Positions 22,529-30,306 of a DNA stretch of 36,202 nt are shown here, in pieces. The DNA is taken from positions 1-36,202 of the forward strand of contig CANTEG010000022.1 of the NCBI GenBank assembly GCA_947652735.1, in the 5' to 3' direction. A program made the position numbers and the translations under genes. A model generated the notes under the pieces. It had not been told where the DNA came from, searched no databases, and worked only from the letters and a program-made list of their open reading frames with translations. The stretch is from an uncultured Lachnospiraceae bacterium. Lineage in GTDB: Bacteria > Bacillota > Clostridia > Lachnospirales > Lachnospiraceae. Numbering within the stretch: the stretch's first letter is position 1; every line of letters starts with the position of its first letter.

Positions 22529-23584
22529 ATGAACAATACTGTAAATAGGATAAAATTAAAAGCGAAGGTTATTAGTTTAATGGTGTTACTGTGCTTTGCT
22601 TTCACATCATGCGGGAAAGAGGAGCAGGTGGAAAAGCAGGATGATACGGTTGTATTTTCTTATGGAGGCAATGATGTTACCGTGGGGGAGGTATATATAT
22701 ATTATCTCACGGTCAGAGAAAACTATGAGGCGCTTTACGGTGAGGATGTTTGGGAGATGTCAATTGCAACGGGAAATGATGCCATATCTGTGTCGGCACT
22801 GCTAAGAGAAGCCGTTATCAATGAAATCGTGCGCGTAAAAACCCTTGTGGCACATGCGGGGGAGTATGATGTCTGGCTTACCGATGCGGATAAGAAAAAG
22901 CTGGAGGAACAGGCACTGGAATTTTATAATGGACTTACAGACGAGGATATAGAAAAGATAGGCATAAATGTGGAGCTTGTTACAATGGTTCTGATAGAAT
23001 GTAATATGGCACAAAGTGTGGAAGAAGCACTGCTTGCCAAGGACCCTGTTGAGATATCCCTTGAAAAGGCGAGAATGACCACATTTTATGATTTATATTT
23101 TAATTGCTATGAGACAAACGGCAGCGGAGATATTATACCGATTAGCGAGGAAAGTAAAAAAAAGCAGTATGAAAACGCAGTGGATGCATGTGGGTTGCTC
23201 ACAACTGCTACAATTGAAAATGATGAGGAGAGCGAGATAAGGGTTGAGGATGTTGCAACTCTTTATAAGCTTGATATGTCAGGGGAGTATACATACAGTC
23301 CTGACCAGATAAAAAGCACATATGGCGAAGACATTTGCAACATGCTTTATGCAATGGAAAATGGAGAGCACAGTACAGTTGTAGAGACTGAATACGGATA
23401 TCATGTATTTAAGATGATAGCACTTACTGACGAGGATGCTACCATGAACAAGAAAAATCAGATGACAAATGATGCAATAAATGAAAAACTTGGAACAGTA
23501 TTAGAAGATTGGAAACTGAAAATGGATAAGGATTTCAAATATCCTGATTCAATTAACATGGATGCGTACGACAGTATTGCATAA
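22529..23584 (+). CDS. PrsA/SurA-like foldase lipoprotein with degenerate parvulin domain
   Basis: A 351-residue exported lipoprotein. The signal peptide ends at Cys28 (FTSC, with an unusual Phe at -3). An N-terminal SurA/PrsA-type helical chaperone region (about 40-180, VTVGEVYIYYLTV through the Leu/Glu-rich helices) leads to a parvulin-like part (about 185-310). The closing motif ENGEHSTVVETEYGYHVFKM is typical of parvulins. The usual opening KARHIL is replaced by KARMTTFYDLYF, so the catalytic His is missing and isomerase activity is doubtful; chaperone activity may remain. It ends at the bidirectional terminator at 23589 and stands alone after mfd. Confidence 0.82.
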   Translation: MNNTVNRIKLKAKVISLMVLLCFAFTSCGKEEQVEKQDDTVVFSYGGNDVTVGEVYIYYLTVRENYEALYGEDVWEMSIATGNDAISVSALLREAVINEIVRVKTLVAHAGEYDVWLTDADKKKLEEQALEFYNGLTDEDIEKIGINVELVTMVLIECNMAQSVEEALLAKDPVEISLEKARMTTFYDLYFNCYETNGSGDIIPISEESKKKQYENAVDACGLLTTATIENDEESEIRVEDVATLYKLDMSGEYTYSPDQIKSTYGEDICNMLYAMENGEHSTVVETEYGYHVFKMIALTDEDATMNKKNQMTNDAINEKLGTVLEDWKLKMDKDFKYPDSINMDAYDSIA

Positions 23585-23680
23585 AAATAGCGTAGCAGCC
23601 ATTAAACTGCTACGCTTAAAAGTCTAACTTTTTTGGGTCACCTCAGTTTGGGCAGTCTCTTTTTTTGATAGGATTTAATG
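23585..23680. repeat. Dispersed repeat containing a bidirectional terminator hairpin
   Basis: The segment from the hairpin to GTCACCTCA (about 51 bp) is nearly identical to the inverted copy at 36147-36202. After a divergent stretch both continue with CAGTCTCTTT. Here it separates convergent genes. The copy at 36081-36202 continues into the AATAGGAAAC hairpin that also occurs alone at 4437-4477, so the three sites hold overlapping parts of one composite element. Confidence 0.8.
23589..23634. terminator. Bidirectional terminator between prsA-like gene and dut
   Basis: Perfect 10 bp stem AGCGTAGCAG (23589-23598) with CTGCTACGCT (23607-23616). On the minus strand it is followed by ATTTTTAT. On the plus strand a second small stem AAAAGT-CTA-ACTTTT ends in a T run. 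It can stop transcripts from both sides. Confidence 0.85.
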
Positions 23681-24124
23681 GCTTCCTGTTGAACCAAATC
23701 CCCCTGTTCCACGCGCCGTATCTGCGAGTTCCTCAACCGTGTTAAAGGCTGCCGCTATGTACGGAGTGATAACAAGCTGGGCAATTCTTTCGTTCGGCTG
23801 AACGGACACTGCTTCATGGGAGTGATTGTGAAGTGCCACCATAACCTCACCACGGTAATCAGAATCTATTACACCAACCTTGTTGGCAGGGGCAAGACCT
23901 TTTTTGGAAGCAAGACCGCTTCTGGCATAAATAAGGCCTGCATAGCCAATTGGAAGCTCCATTGCAAGTCCTGTAGGCACGAGAAATGTTTTACCTGAGC
24001 CGATAACAACCGGTTCTACAAGGCATGCATAAAGGTCTGCTCCGGCTGAAAATTCAGAGCCGTACGTTGGTATGGTTGCATTTTCTTTCAGCTTTTTAAT
24101 ATTTACGTTCATAGATTGTATCAT
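23675..24124 (-). CDS. dut: dUTP diphosphatase (dUTPase)
   Basis: A 149-residue trimeric all-beta dUTPase that hydrolyses dUTP to dUMP and pyrophosphate. The five family motifs are visible: SAGADLYA, the RSGLASKKG stretch with the conserved Arg-Ser, KVGVIDSDYRGEV with the catalytic Asp, ERIAQLVI, and the C-terminal P-loop-like RGTGGFGSTG. Its ATG follows directly on the nrdG stop (TAAATG), so it is probably translated with nrdG; an ATG four codons later is an alternative. Grouping with anaerobic ribonucleotide reductase links it to dNTP supply and dUTP removal. Confidence 0.96.
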   Translation of the reverse strand: MIQSMNVNIKKLKENATIPTYGSEFSAGADLYACLVEPVVIGSGKTFLVPTGLAMELPIGYAGLIYARSGLASKKGLAPANKVGVIDSDYRGEVMVALHNHSHEAVSVQPNERIAQLVITPYIAAAFNTVEELADTARGTGGFGSTGSH

Positions 24125-24658
24125 TTATATTCGTCCATCCTTATCCCACAGTATTGTTTTGCCCTCCTTGAGGGACTTTTTAACATCAATAATTCTTTGA
24201 TTTGATGAGCCCCGAAACCGCAGACCTAAGTCTTTTAAGTCTTCGTCAAATTTACCGTCAACAAGGATATCAATATAGGAGATTAGCTCCCTTGTCTCAT
24301 CCCATTTAAGCATCATGTTATTTTTGATATCTTTATCAAAGTCAAAGCCTGTATAGCACCAAATATTTTTATTTGGGTAAAGCTTGACAAATCGTCTTAA
24401 AAGAGGAAGAAGTCCTTGCTGGTTACTGTATTCAAGAGGTTCTCCACCCAAAAGAGATAAGCCCTGTATATAATCAGGCTTAAGGCTTTCAAGTATTCTG
24501 TCGGCATCAGCCTTTGTAAAAGTTTTTCCGTAATTGAAGTCCCACGCAACTTCGTTGAAGCATCCTTTACAGTGATGGTTGCAGCCTGACACAAACAGCG
24601 AGACCCGTATACCGATTCCGTTAGCCACATCAAATTCTTTTATGTCAGCATAGTTCAT
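24125..24658 (-). CDS. nrdG: Anaerobic ribonucleotide reductase activating protein NrdG
   Basis: A 177-residue radical SAM activase that makes the glycyl radical on NrdD. The [4Fe-4S] cysteines are Cys26, Cys30 and Cys33 in GCNHHCKGC. LSLLGGEPLE is the SAM-contacting glycine motif, and the family regions NIWCYTGFDFD and DILVDGKF are present. The length is typical. It is separated from nrdD by a strong hairpin and lies directly before dut, so nrdD-nrdG-dut probably form one transcript. Confidence 0.96.
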   Translation of the reverse strand: MNYADIKEFDVANGIGIRVSLFVSGCNHHCKGCFNEVAWDFNYGKTFTKADADRILESLKPDYIQGLSLLGGEPLEYSNQQGLLPLLRRFVKLYPNKNIWCYTGFDFDKDIKNNMMLKWDETRELISYIDILVDGKFDEDLKDLGLRFRGSSNQRIIDVKKSLKEGKTILWDKDGRI

Positions 24659-24691
24659 TATAAATTCCTTTCATAGAAAGATTAAACATTA

Positions 24692-24719
24692 CAGGCACCG
24701 CCAGTCTTGGCAGTGCCTG
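24692..24719 (-). other. Strong hairpin between nrdD and nrdG
   Basis: CAGGCACTGCCA-AGAC-TGGCGGTGCCTG on the minus strand: a 12 bp stem with one G-U and a four-base loop, six bases after the nrdD stop. No clear U tract follows, so it may be an mRNA stabiliser or a partial terminator that keeps activase below reductase level. Confidence 0.75.
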
Positions 24720-24725
24720 AGAAGA

Positions 24726-26852
24726 TTACAGATGAAGAACTCTCGATTTGATTTCTTTGGTTTTACCTACATTCCAGAAGTTTTCACCAAGATAACCACA
24801 AGTGCGGCGTGTTACATTCATTTTTGAGTGGTCTTTGTTGCCGCATTGAGGACATTCCCATTCGCAGTCGTCGTTTACAATTATTTCCCCGTCATAATCA
24901 CATACATGGCAGTAATCCGACTTTGTATTAAACTCTGCGTATTGGATATTGTCATATATAAATCTGACAACTTCTTCCAGAGCCTCAAGGTTATGTCTCA
25001 TATTTGGAATTTCCACGTATGAGATGGCACCGCCTGATGAGATTGTCTGGAATTGGCTTTCAAACCTGAACTTGCTGAAAGCATCAATTTTCTCACGGAC
25101 ATCTACATGATATGAATTTGTGTAATATCCCTTGTCAGTAACATCAGGAATCGTTCCGAAACGCTCCTGGTCAATTCGTGCAAATCTGTAGCAGAGTGAC
25201 TCGGCAGGAGTGCCATATAATGCAAAGCTTAAGCCTGTTTCAGCCTTCCATGTATCGCAGGCCTTGCGGAGTCTCTTCATAACACGTAATGCAAAATCTT
25301 CGCCCTCAGGAGTTGTATGGCTCACGCCTTTTATAAGCTTGGTAACCTCATACAGACCGATATAACCAAGGGATATTGTTGAATATCCGTTTACAAGAAG
25401 CTTGTCAATTTTCTCACCTTTTTTCAGTCTTGCGATTGCACCATACTGCCAGTGCACAGGACTTACATCAGAGGTGATACCCAAAAGGGCACGATGACGG
25501 CACATAAGTGCTTCAAAGCACAGCTCAAGTCTTTCATCGAGAAGCTTCCAGAACTTGTCCTCATCACCCTTTGCAATAATTCCTACCTGTGGAAGATTTA
25601 AGCTTACAACACCCTGGTTGAAACGGCCTTCCCATTTGTAGTTTCCATCCTCGTCTTTCCAAGGGGAAAGGAATGAGCGGCATCCCATACATGAGAATAC
25701 GTTGCCTTCATAGGTCTCACGCATCTTCTTTGCTGAAATGTAATCAGGATAAAGTCTTTTCGCTGAACATTTAACAGCAAGTCTTGTTATATAGTCATAC
25801 TTGCCACCCTTAAGGCAGTTGTGTTCGTCAAGTACATATATGAGCTTAGGGAACGCAGGCGTAACATAAACGCCCTTTTCATTTTTAATTCCCTCAAGTC
25901 TCTGTCTTAAAATTTCCTCGATAATAATAGCGTTTTCTTCAATATATTCATCCTTAGGGTCAAGGTTTAAAAACAGCGTTACAAAAGGTGACTGACCGTT
26001 TGTGGTCATCAATGTGTTTATCTGATACTGAATCGTCTGTACTCCTGAGCGAAGCTCATCATGTAGACGGTCACGAGCCATTTTTTCAAGTATCTCATCC
26101 TCAATACGATCTCCGAATTCCTCAACGAGCTTACCCTTATATTTGTTGTAGCTCTTTCTTAAATACTTTCCAAGATGTCTGATATCTACAGACTGACCGC
26201 CGTACTGACTGCTGGCAACAGATGAAATAATCTGTGTCATAACGGTACATGCAACCTGAAAACTTTTAGGGCTTTCGATAAGCTTTCCGTTCATAACCGT
26301 TCCATTATCAAGCATGTCTTCTATGTTAATCAGACAGCAGTTGAATATCGGCTGAAGGAAGTAGTCTGCATCGTGGAAATGAATAGCTCCCTCATCGTGT
26401 GCCTTGGATATCTTCTCAGGAAGAAGCACTCTCCTTGTAAGGTCTTTTGAAACCTCACCTGCAATCAGGTCTCTCTGGGTGGATGCAACGGTAGCATTTT
26501 TATTTGAGTTTTCTTCCATAACATCCTTATTTCTGTTTTGTATAAGGCTTAAGATAGAATCGTCAGTTGTGTTTGCCTTTCGTACGAGCTCACGGGTATA
26601 TCTGTAAATAATGTAAGTCTTGGCAAGCACAAACTTTCTGTCATCCATAAGGTCCTGCTCAATAATATCCTGTATATCCTCAACAAGCATTCTTTGACGG
26701 TTTTTTGCCTCAATCCCCTGTACAATTTCCTCGATTTTTTCATCCGAAATCTTTTCGCAAGGTTCAACCTCTGCGTTTGCTTTTTGGATGGCCGTTACAA
26801 TTTTTGAACGGTCATAAGTAACGGTATGACCATCACGTTTAATTACCTTCAT
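24726..26852 (-). CDS. nrdD: Anaerobic (class III) ribonucleoside-triphosphate reductase NrdD
   Basis: A 708-residue glycyl radical enzyme that reduces ribonucleoside triphosphates to dNTPs without oxygen. An N-terminal ATP-cone (about residues 1-90, MKVIKRDGHTVTYDRSKI) for allosteric control is followed by the catalytic barrel. Near the C terminus is a zinc site (CHVCDYDG and CPQCG), then the radical loop RRTCGYLGENFWN with the radical Gly at about 686. Start is ATG 26852, six bases after AGGAGA; an upstream in-frame ATG at 26882 lacks a site. It is controlled by the NrdR-box-bearing promoter at 26946-27017. Its presence indicates growth without oxygen. Confidence 0.97.
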   Translation of the reverse strand: MKVIKRDGHTVTYDRSKIVTAIQKANAEVEPCEKISDEKIEEIVQGIEAKNRQRMLVEDIQDIIEQDLMDDRKFVLAKTYIIYRYTRELVRKANTTDDSILSLIQNRNKDVMEENSNKNATVASTQRDLIAGEVSKDLTRRVLLPEKISKAHDEGAIHFHDADYFLQPIFNCCLINIEDMLDNGTVMNGKLIESPKSFQVACTVMTQIISSVASSQYGGQSVDIRHLGKYLRKSYNKYKGKLVEEFGDRIEDEILEKMARDRLHDELRSGVQTIQYQINTLMTTNGQSPFVTLFLNLDPKDEYIEENAIIIEEILRQRLEGIKNEKGVYVTPAFPKLIYVLDEHNCLKGGKYDYITRLAVKCSAKRLYPDYISAKKMRETYEGNVFSCMGCRSFLSPWKDEDGNYKWEGRFNQGVVSLNLPQVGIIAKGDEDKFWKLLDERLELCFEALMCRHRALLGITSDVSPVHWQYGAIARLKKGEKIDKLLVNGYSTISLGYIGLYEVTKLIKGVSHTTPEGEDFALRVMKRLRKACDTWKAETGLSFALYGTPAESLCYRFARIDQERFGTIPDVTDKGYYTNSYHVDVREKIDAFSKFRFESQFQTISSGGAISYVEIPNMRHNLEALEEVVRFIYDNIQYAEFNTKSDYCHVCDYDGEIIVNDDCEWECPQCGNKDHSKMNVTRRTCGYLGENFWNVGKTKEIKSRVLHL

Positions 26853-26898
26853 AGTACATCTCCTAACTCCTAACTTAATCAAACCGGTAACCAGTATC

Positions 26899-26928
26899 CG
26901 AACTACAGCGTTAAAAACGCTTCGTTCG
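26899..26928 (-). repeat. Covarying hairpin repeat in the nrdD leader
   Basis: Plus strand CGAAC-TAC-AGCGTT-AAA-AACGCT-TC-GTTCG. It keeps the outer arms and loop length of the hairpin at 4498-4526, with different but self-complementary inner arms. In the nrdD transcript it lies about 47-76 nt before the start codon, inside the untranslated leader. Confidence 0.75.
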
Positions 26929-26945
26929 CCCCTCCGTGATTTGTA

Positions 26946-26974
26946 ATTATAGCACCTTAGTTTCAGAATGTCTA
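26946..26974 (-). promoter_or_regulatory. nrdD-nrdG-dut promoter
   Basis: Minus strand TAGACA (26974-26969), 17 bp, TATAAT (26951-26946). The leader to the nrdD ATG is about 85 nt and contains the covarying hairpin. Confidence 0.75.
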
Positions 26975-27017
26975 CTAAATATTGTAATTTATTTAAAAAA
27001 AATACAACATATAGTGT
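26972..27017. promoter_or_regulatory. Pair of NrdR-box-like sites
   Basis: Minus strand box 1, ACACTATATGTTGTAT (27017-27002), fits the NrdR consensus acaCwAtATaTwGtgt at 14 of 16 positions. Box 2, TTACAATATTTAGTAG (26987-26972), keeps the core CwATATnTwGT and overlaps the -35 region. The centres are 30 bp apart, close to three helical turns, as usual for NrdR. Regulation by the ATP-cone repressor NrdR is inferred; nrdR is not in the window. Confidence 0.75.
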
Positions 27018-27162
27018 TTTTGGTTAGCGTAGGCTAAAAATGTGAAAAAACCTTGAAAATAGGATGTTTCCATAAAAATATGCTTTATTTTTTTACGAAA
27101 ATATGATATAAAAGTCTAGGAACAAAAAGATAATAATTTATTTTAATAGAAGGGACAACAAA

Positions 27163-28266
27163 ATGAAGAAGAAAATCAAAAGCATGGGTTATATATTGGC
27201 TCTTACCATGGGGCTTACCATCCTGTCAGGATGCGGCAGTAAGAGTAAGGAGCAGGCGACAAAGCCTGAGGATATGATAGATAAATATGCTGCCATGTGT
27301 GAGCTTGGCGAGTACAAGGGCATTGAATATAATGAGACGAAAACTGAGGTTACGGATGATATGGTTCAGGCACAGGTTGATAATCTCCTGAATCAATTTT
27401 CAACTGCCACTCCACTGGAGTCAGGCAAGGTTGAAAATGGAGATACCGTAAACATAGATTTTGTAGGAACGATAGACGGTGTGGAATTTGAGGGCGGTTC
27501 CACAGGCGGAAACGGAAGTGACATTACCCTTGGCTCTGGCGGTATGATACCAGGCTTTGAGGACCAGATTGTAGGACACAGTGTTGGAGAGAAATTTGAC
27601 ATCAATGTCACCTTTCCTGAGAATTATGGTAAGGATGAGCTTAACGGAAAAGATGCGGTCTTTAATATTACAATAAACAGTGCAACAAGAAAACAGCTTC
27701 CTGATTATACGGATGCGTTTGTTGCGTCCAACACAGATGCATCCTCGAAGGCAGAGTATGAATCAAACACAAGAACAAGCCTTGAGGAATATTATGCTAA
27801 TTCGGATAAGACACAGAACAGGACAGCAGTTATTACAAAGATAATCGAGTCAGCAAAGGTAACACAATATCCGGAGCAGGAAATGAAGAAACTGGTGGAT
27901 GATACTGTTTCTTCTGTGGAAAAGGAAGCAAAATCTTACGGCTATGACCTTGCAACCTATGTTACGGCAGTATACGGCATGGCATCAGAGGAGTCGTTCG
28001 TAAATTATATTTCAGGCATTGTTGAGGATTTCCTCAATGAAAAGATTGTTGTATGTGCAATCGCAAAGGCAGAGGGAATCACTATAAGCGATGAAGATAT
28101 AAAGGCTTCTGAAAAGATGATTATGGATGCCTACGGCATAACTTCAACGGATGCACTTTACGAGAATTACACAAAGGATGATGTTACCTATTATGCAATA
28201 GCAGAAAAGGTGTTTGACTTTGTGGTGGAAAATGGTACACCTGTAAAGGAAGATAATAAAGAATAA
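27163..28266 (+). CDS. Exported trigger-factor-like lipoprotein with FKBP domain
   Basis: A 367-residue protein with a lipobox LSGC (Cys24), placing it outside the membrane, although its domains are those of trigger factor, normally a ribosome-bound cytoplasmic chaperone. The N-terminal ribosome-binding domain is missing. An FKBP-type prolyl isomerase domain covers about residues 75-175 (ENGDTVNIDFVGTIDGVEFEGG, then PGFEDQIVGHSVGEKFDINVTFPENYG). A trigger-factor-type helical C-terminal arm follows (about 180-350). It probably folds secreted proteins at the cell surface. AAGGGA precedes the ATG. No clear promoter was found; candidates near 27084-27112 are weak. It is the second lipoprotein foldase in the window. 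Confidence 0.88.
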   Translation: MKKKIKSMGYILALTMGLTILSGCGSKSKEQATKPEDMIDKYAAMCELGEYKGIEYNETKTEVTDDMVQAQVDNLLNQFSTATPLESGKVENGDTVNIDFVGTIDGVEFEGGSTGGNGSDITLGSGGMIPGFEDQIVGHSVGEKFDINVTFPENYGKDELNGKDAVFNITINSATRKQLPDYTDAFVASNTDASSKAEYESNTRTSLEEYYANSDKTQNRTAVITKIIESAKVTQYPEQEMKKLVDDTVSSVEKEAKSYGYDLATYVTAVYGMASEESFVNYISGIVEDFLNEKIVVCAIAKAEGITISDEDIKASEKMIMDAYGITSTDALYENYTKDDVTYYAIAEKVFDFVVENGTPVKEDNKE

Positions 28267-28286
28267 ACAATTATTGTAAATACCAA

Positions 28287-28316
28287 TTGACAACCTGCAC
28301 ATATTAATGATATGAT
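28287..28316 (+). promoter_or_regulatory. tRNA-Leu promoter
   Basis: TTGACA (28287-28292), 18 bp, TATGAT (28311-28316), ending 14 bp before the mature tRNA. Confidence 0.75.
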
Positions 28317-28330
28317 GCAGATTGCATTGG

Positions 28331-28414
28331 GCAGTTGTGGCGGAATTGGCATACGCGCATGATTCAGGTTCATGTCCGCTTACGCGGGTGTGGGTTCAAG
28401 TCCCATCAACTGCA
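28331..28414 (+). tRNA. tRNA-Leu (anticodon CAG)
   Basis: Class II tRNA of 84 nt. Acceptor arms GCAGTTG and CAACTGC pair perfectly. The anticodon stem is CATGA/TCATG around loop TTCAGGT, giving anticodon CAG for codon CUG. The long variable arm is TCCGC-TTAC-GCGGG. The T arm is GTGGG-TTCAAGT-CCCAT. The discriminator base is A and CCA is not encoded. It has its own promoter and terminator. No integrated element is attached to its 3' end. Confidence 0.96.
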
Positions 28415-28422
28415 CGAAATGA

Positions 28423-28458
28423 AACCGGATTCCCGAAAGACAGGGAATTCGGTTTTTT
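28423..28458 (+). terminator. Intrinsic terminator of tRNA-Leu
   Basis: AACCGGATTCCC (28423-28434) pairs with GGGAATTCGGTT (28443-28454), 12 pairs with one G-U, followed by a run of six T. Confidence 0.93.
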
Positions 28459-28500
28459 GTTCTTCCATTAGTAAACTTCGCTTTAAAGTATAACCCTTTG

Positions 28501-28529
28501 TTGTATATTTTTCTAAAAAATAGTATAAT
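28501..28529 (+). promoter_or_regulatory. Promoter of the esterase/methyltransferase-NatAB cassette
   Basis: TTGTAT (28501-28506), 17 bp AT-rich spacer, TATAAT (28524-28529). Transcription would start near 28536, about 33 nt before the ATG. No promoter is evident in front of the two downstream transporter genes. Confidence 0.8.
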
Positions 28530-28568
28530 AAGTAAATGTTCTAATTAAAATAAACGAGGGTTCTGGGT

Positions 28569-30284
28569 ATGCACGGAAAAAATACATATTCAAAACTGAA
28601 TACGGAAGAACTAAAGGATTTGGTTCTGAAAAAAAGAAAGAAATGTACCGACAAAATACCAGTAGGCATCAATAAAGAAATAAGCAAGTACTGTCAGATT
28701 GATGAGCCTGCTTTTGATGGGGGAACGTGCTACAGAATTCACCCGAATAAAAATTTTGAGGGTAAGTACATTTTTTATATTTATGGTGGGGGAATGTGCC
28801 AAACGATATCCACCCAGCAATGGGAGTTTATTGCATCCCTTTCAAGAAGTATGGGTGTAGGCATGTTAGTTCCCATGTATCCCCTTGCGCCTGAGTCCTG
28901 TTGCAGGGAAACTTTCGATATGCTGGAAAAAGCATATTCAAATCTAACTACATCGTATGATATCAAACAGCTTATTCTCATGGGAGATTCATCGGGGGCC
29001 GGACTTGCACTTTCTCTTGCTATGGCGGCTTGGAAAGAGGGCTACAGAAAGCCTGACCAGCTTGTACTTTTATCACCTGTGCTTGACACCGAATTTTTTG
29101 ATACGGAGCTGGAGCAAAGGCTTTTAGATGCAGGATACTCTGATCATGGTATATTTTACAATCAGGCGGCAAAAGATTTTATCAATACATACTGGGTAAA
29201 GGATTACGCAGTTAAAACAGAATATACAAGCCCATTTTATGAGGATTACACAGATTTATGTGACGATGTTATTATATTCTCTGGAATCGATGACATCTTT
29301 AATTGTTATGCGAGGGCATTTTACAAAAAGGCAAAAATGCAGGGTATCAACATAAGATTTTTTGAATTTGACAAAGAGGGGCACAACTTTATCATTAACT
29401 CAAAAACAAACAATGCAAAAAGTGCAAGAAGTTATCTTGTGGATGTGCTCAATCATACATTTTTTAATTCCCTGCCTGACATTTACCCTATAAAAATGCT
29501 GGCGGACTGGACGAAAAAATATCCTGAAATTATAAAAGATGAGTGGGCAACTAAGTTTATATATGATAATAAATTTGATTTTTCCAATATAAAAACGAAG
29601 ATGAGTGAGTACAGGAGCATTCTGAAAGCATCTGCTTACAGTGCCTGTGATGCAAAGGTAAGACGGTACATTATGGAATATCCCAACTGTACCATTATCA
29701 ATTTGGGCTGTCGGCTGGATAACATGTTTAAACGGCTGGACAATGGAAGAATTCAGTGGTACAGCATAGACACACACAATATTATGTCAGTTAGAAGAAG
29801 CATGTACGGCGAGCGTGAGAGGGAAAAAACCGTGGGACGTGATATCATGGATTTTACATGGGTAGATGAGATTAAATGTAAAAGAAATCATGGTGTTATG
29901 TTTGTCTGTAATGAGGCACTTATGTGCATTACAAGACACCAGCTTAAGGATTTGCTGGAAATCTTATTTAAACGGTTTCCAGGGGCAGATTTGGTATTTA
30001 CTGCAACAACTGCGGGTGCGTCAATTTACACCAATATTGTGTACGGCTCAAATGCCGTGGAAGCTGACAAAAAGAAGATTTTCGTCAATGATGCCCAAAG
30101 ACTTTTGGGTGAATGGGGTACGGATTACAAACTGATATCAGAGGAGCCGTTAATGAAATTTGCAGGGAAGCCGGATAAGCTCAAACTGATGACAAAGGCT
30201 GCGATGACCTATAACAAAATATCATACAATTATAAGGTCGTGCATGTCAGACTTGGCGGAGAGGCCTACGAAATTGCAATTTGA
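28569..30284 (+). CDS. Alpha/beta-hydrolase (HSL-type esterase) fused to LCM-type methyltransferase
   Basis: A 571-residue two-domain cytoplasmic protein. Residues 30-300 are a hormone-sensitive-lipase-type esterase: oxyanion motif YGGG (72-75, usually HGGG), nucleophile Ser141 in GDSSG, Asp241 in SGIDD and His272 in EGHNF, a complete triad. Residues 310-571 resemble the leucine carboxyl methyltransferase/PpmP group (COG3315, small-molecule O-methyltransferases): IINLGCRLDN is the SAM-binding loop and YSID (398-401) the acidic ribose contact, then VFVCNEALMC. The two activities, ester cleavage and carboxyl or hydroxyl methylation, are chemically opposed or sequential on one substrate. The substrate is unknown. 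GAGGG precedes the ATG. It is followed after 22 bp by an ABC transporter and shares its promoter. Confidence 0.85.
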   Translation: MHGKNTYSKLNTEELKDLVLKKRKKCTDKIPVGINKEISKYCQIDEPAFDGGTCYRIHPNKNFEGKYIFYIYGGGMCQTISTQQWEFIASLSRSMGVGMLVPMYPLAPESCCRETFDMLEKAYSNLTTSYDIKQLILMGDSSGAGLALSLAMAAWKEGYRKPDQLVLLSPVLDTEFFDTELEQRLLDAGYSDHGIFYNQAAKDFINTYWVKDYAVKTEYTSPFYEDYTDLCDDVIIFSGIDDIFNCYARAFYKKAKMQGINIRFFEFDKEGHNFIINSKTNNAKSARSYLVDVLNHTFFNSLPDIYPIKMLADWTKKYPEIIKDEWATKFIYDNKFDFSNIKTKMSEYRSILKASAYSACDAKVRRYIMEYPNCTIINLGCRLDNMFKRLDNGRIQWYSIDTHNIMSVRRSMYGEREREKTVGRDIMDFTWVDEIKCKRNHGVMFVCNEALMCITRHQLKDLLEILFKRFPGADLVFTATTAGASIYTNIVYGSNAVEADKKKIFVNDAQRLLGEWGTDYKLISEEPLMKFAGKPDKLKLMTKAAMTYNKISYNYKVVHVRLGGEAYEIAI

Positions 30285-30306
30285 TGATTGAGGCAGGGGT
30301 GATAAA

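Noticed and set aside
28331-28460. tRNA-Leu as an integration site of a mobile element
   Set aside because: No integrase gene or repeated tRNA 3' end is present, and the tRNA is followed directly by its own terminator.
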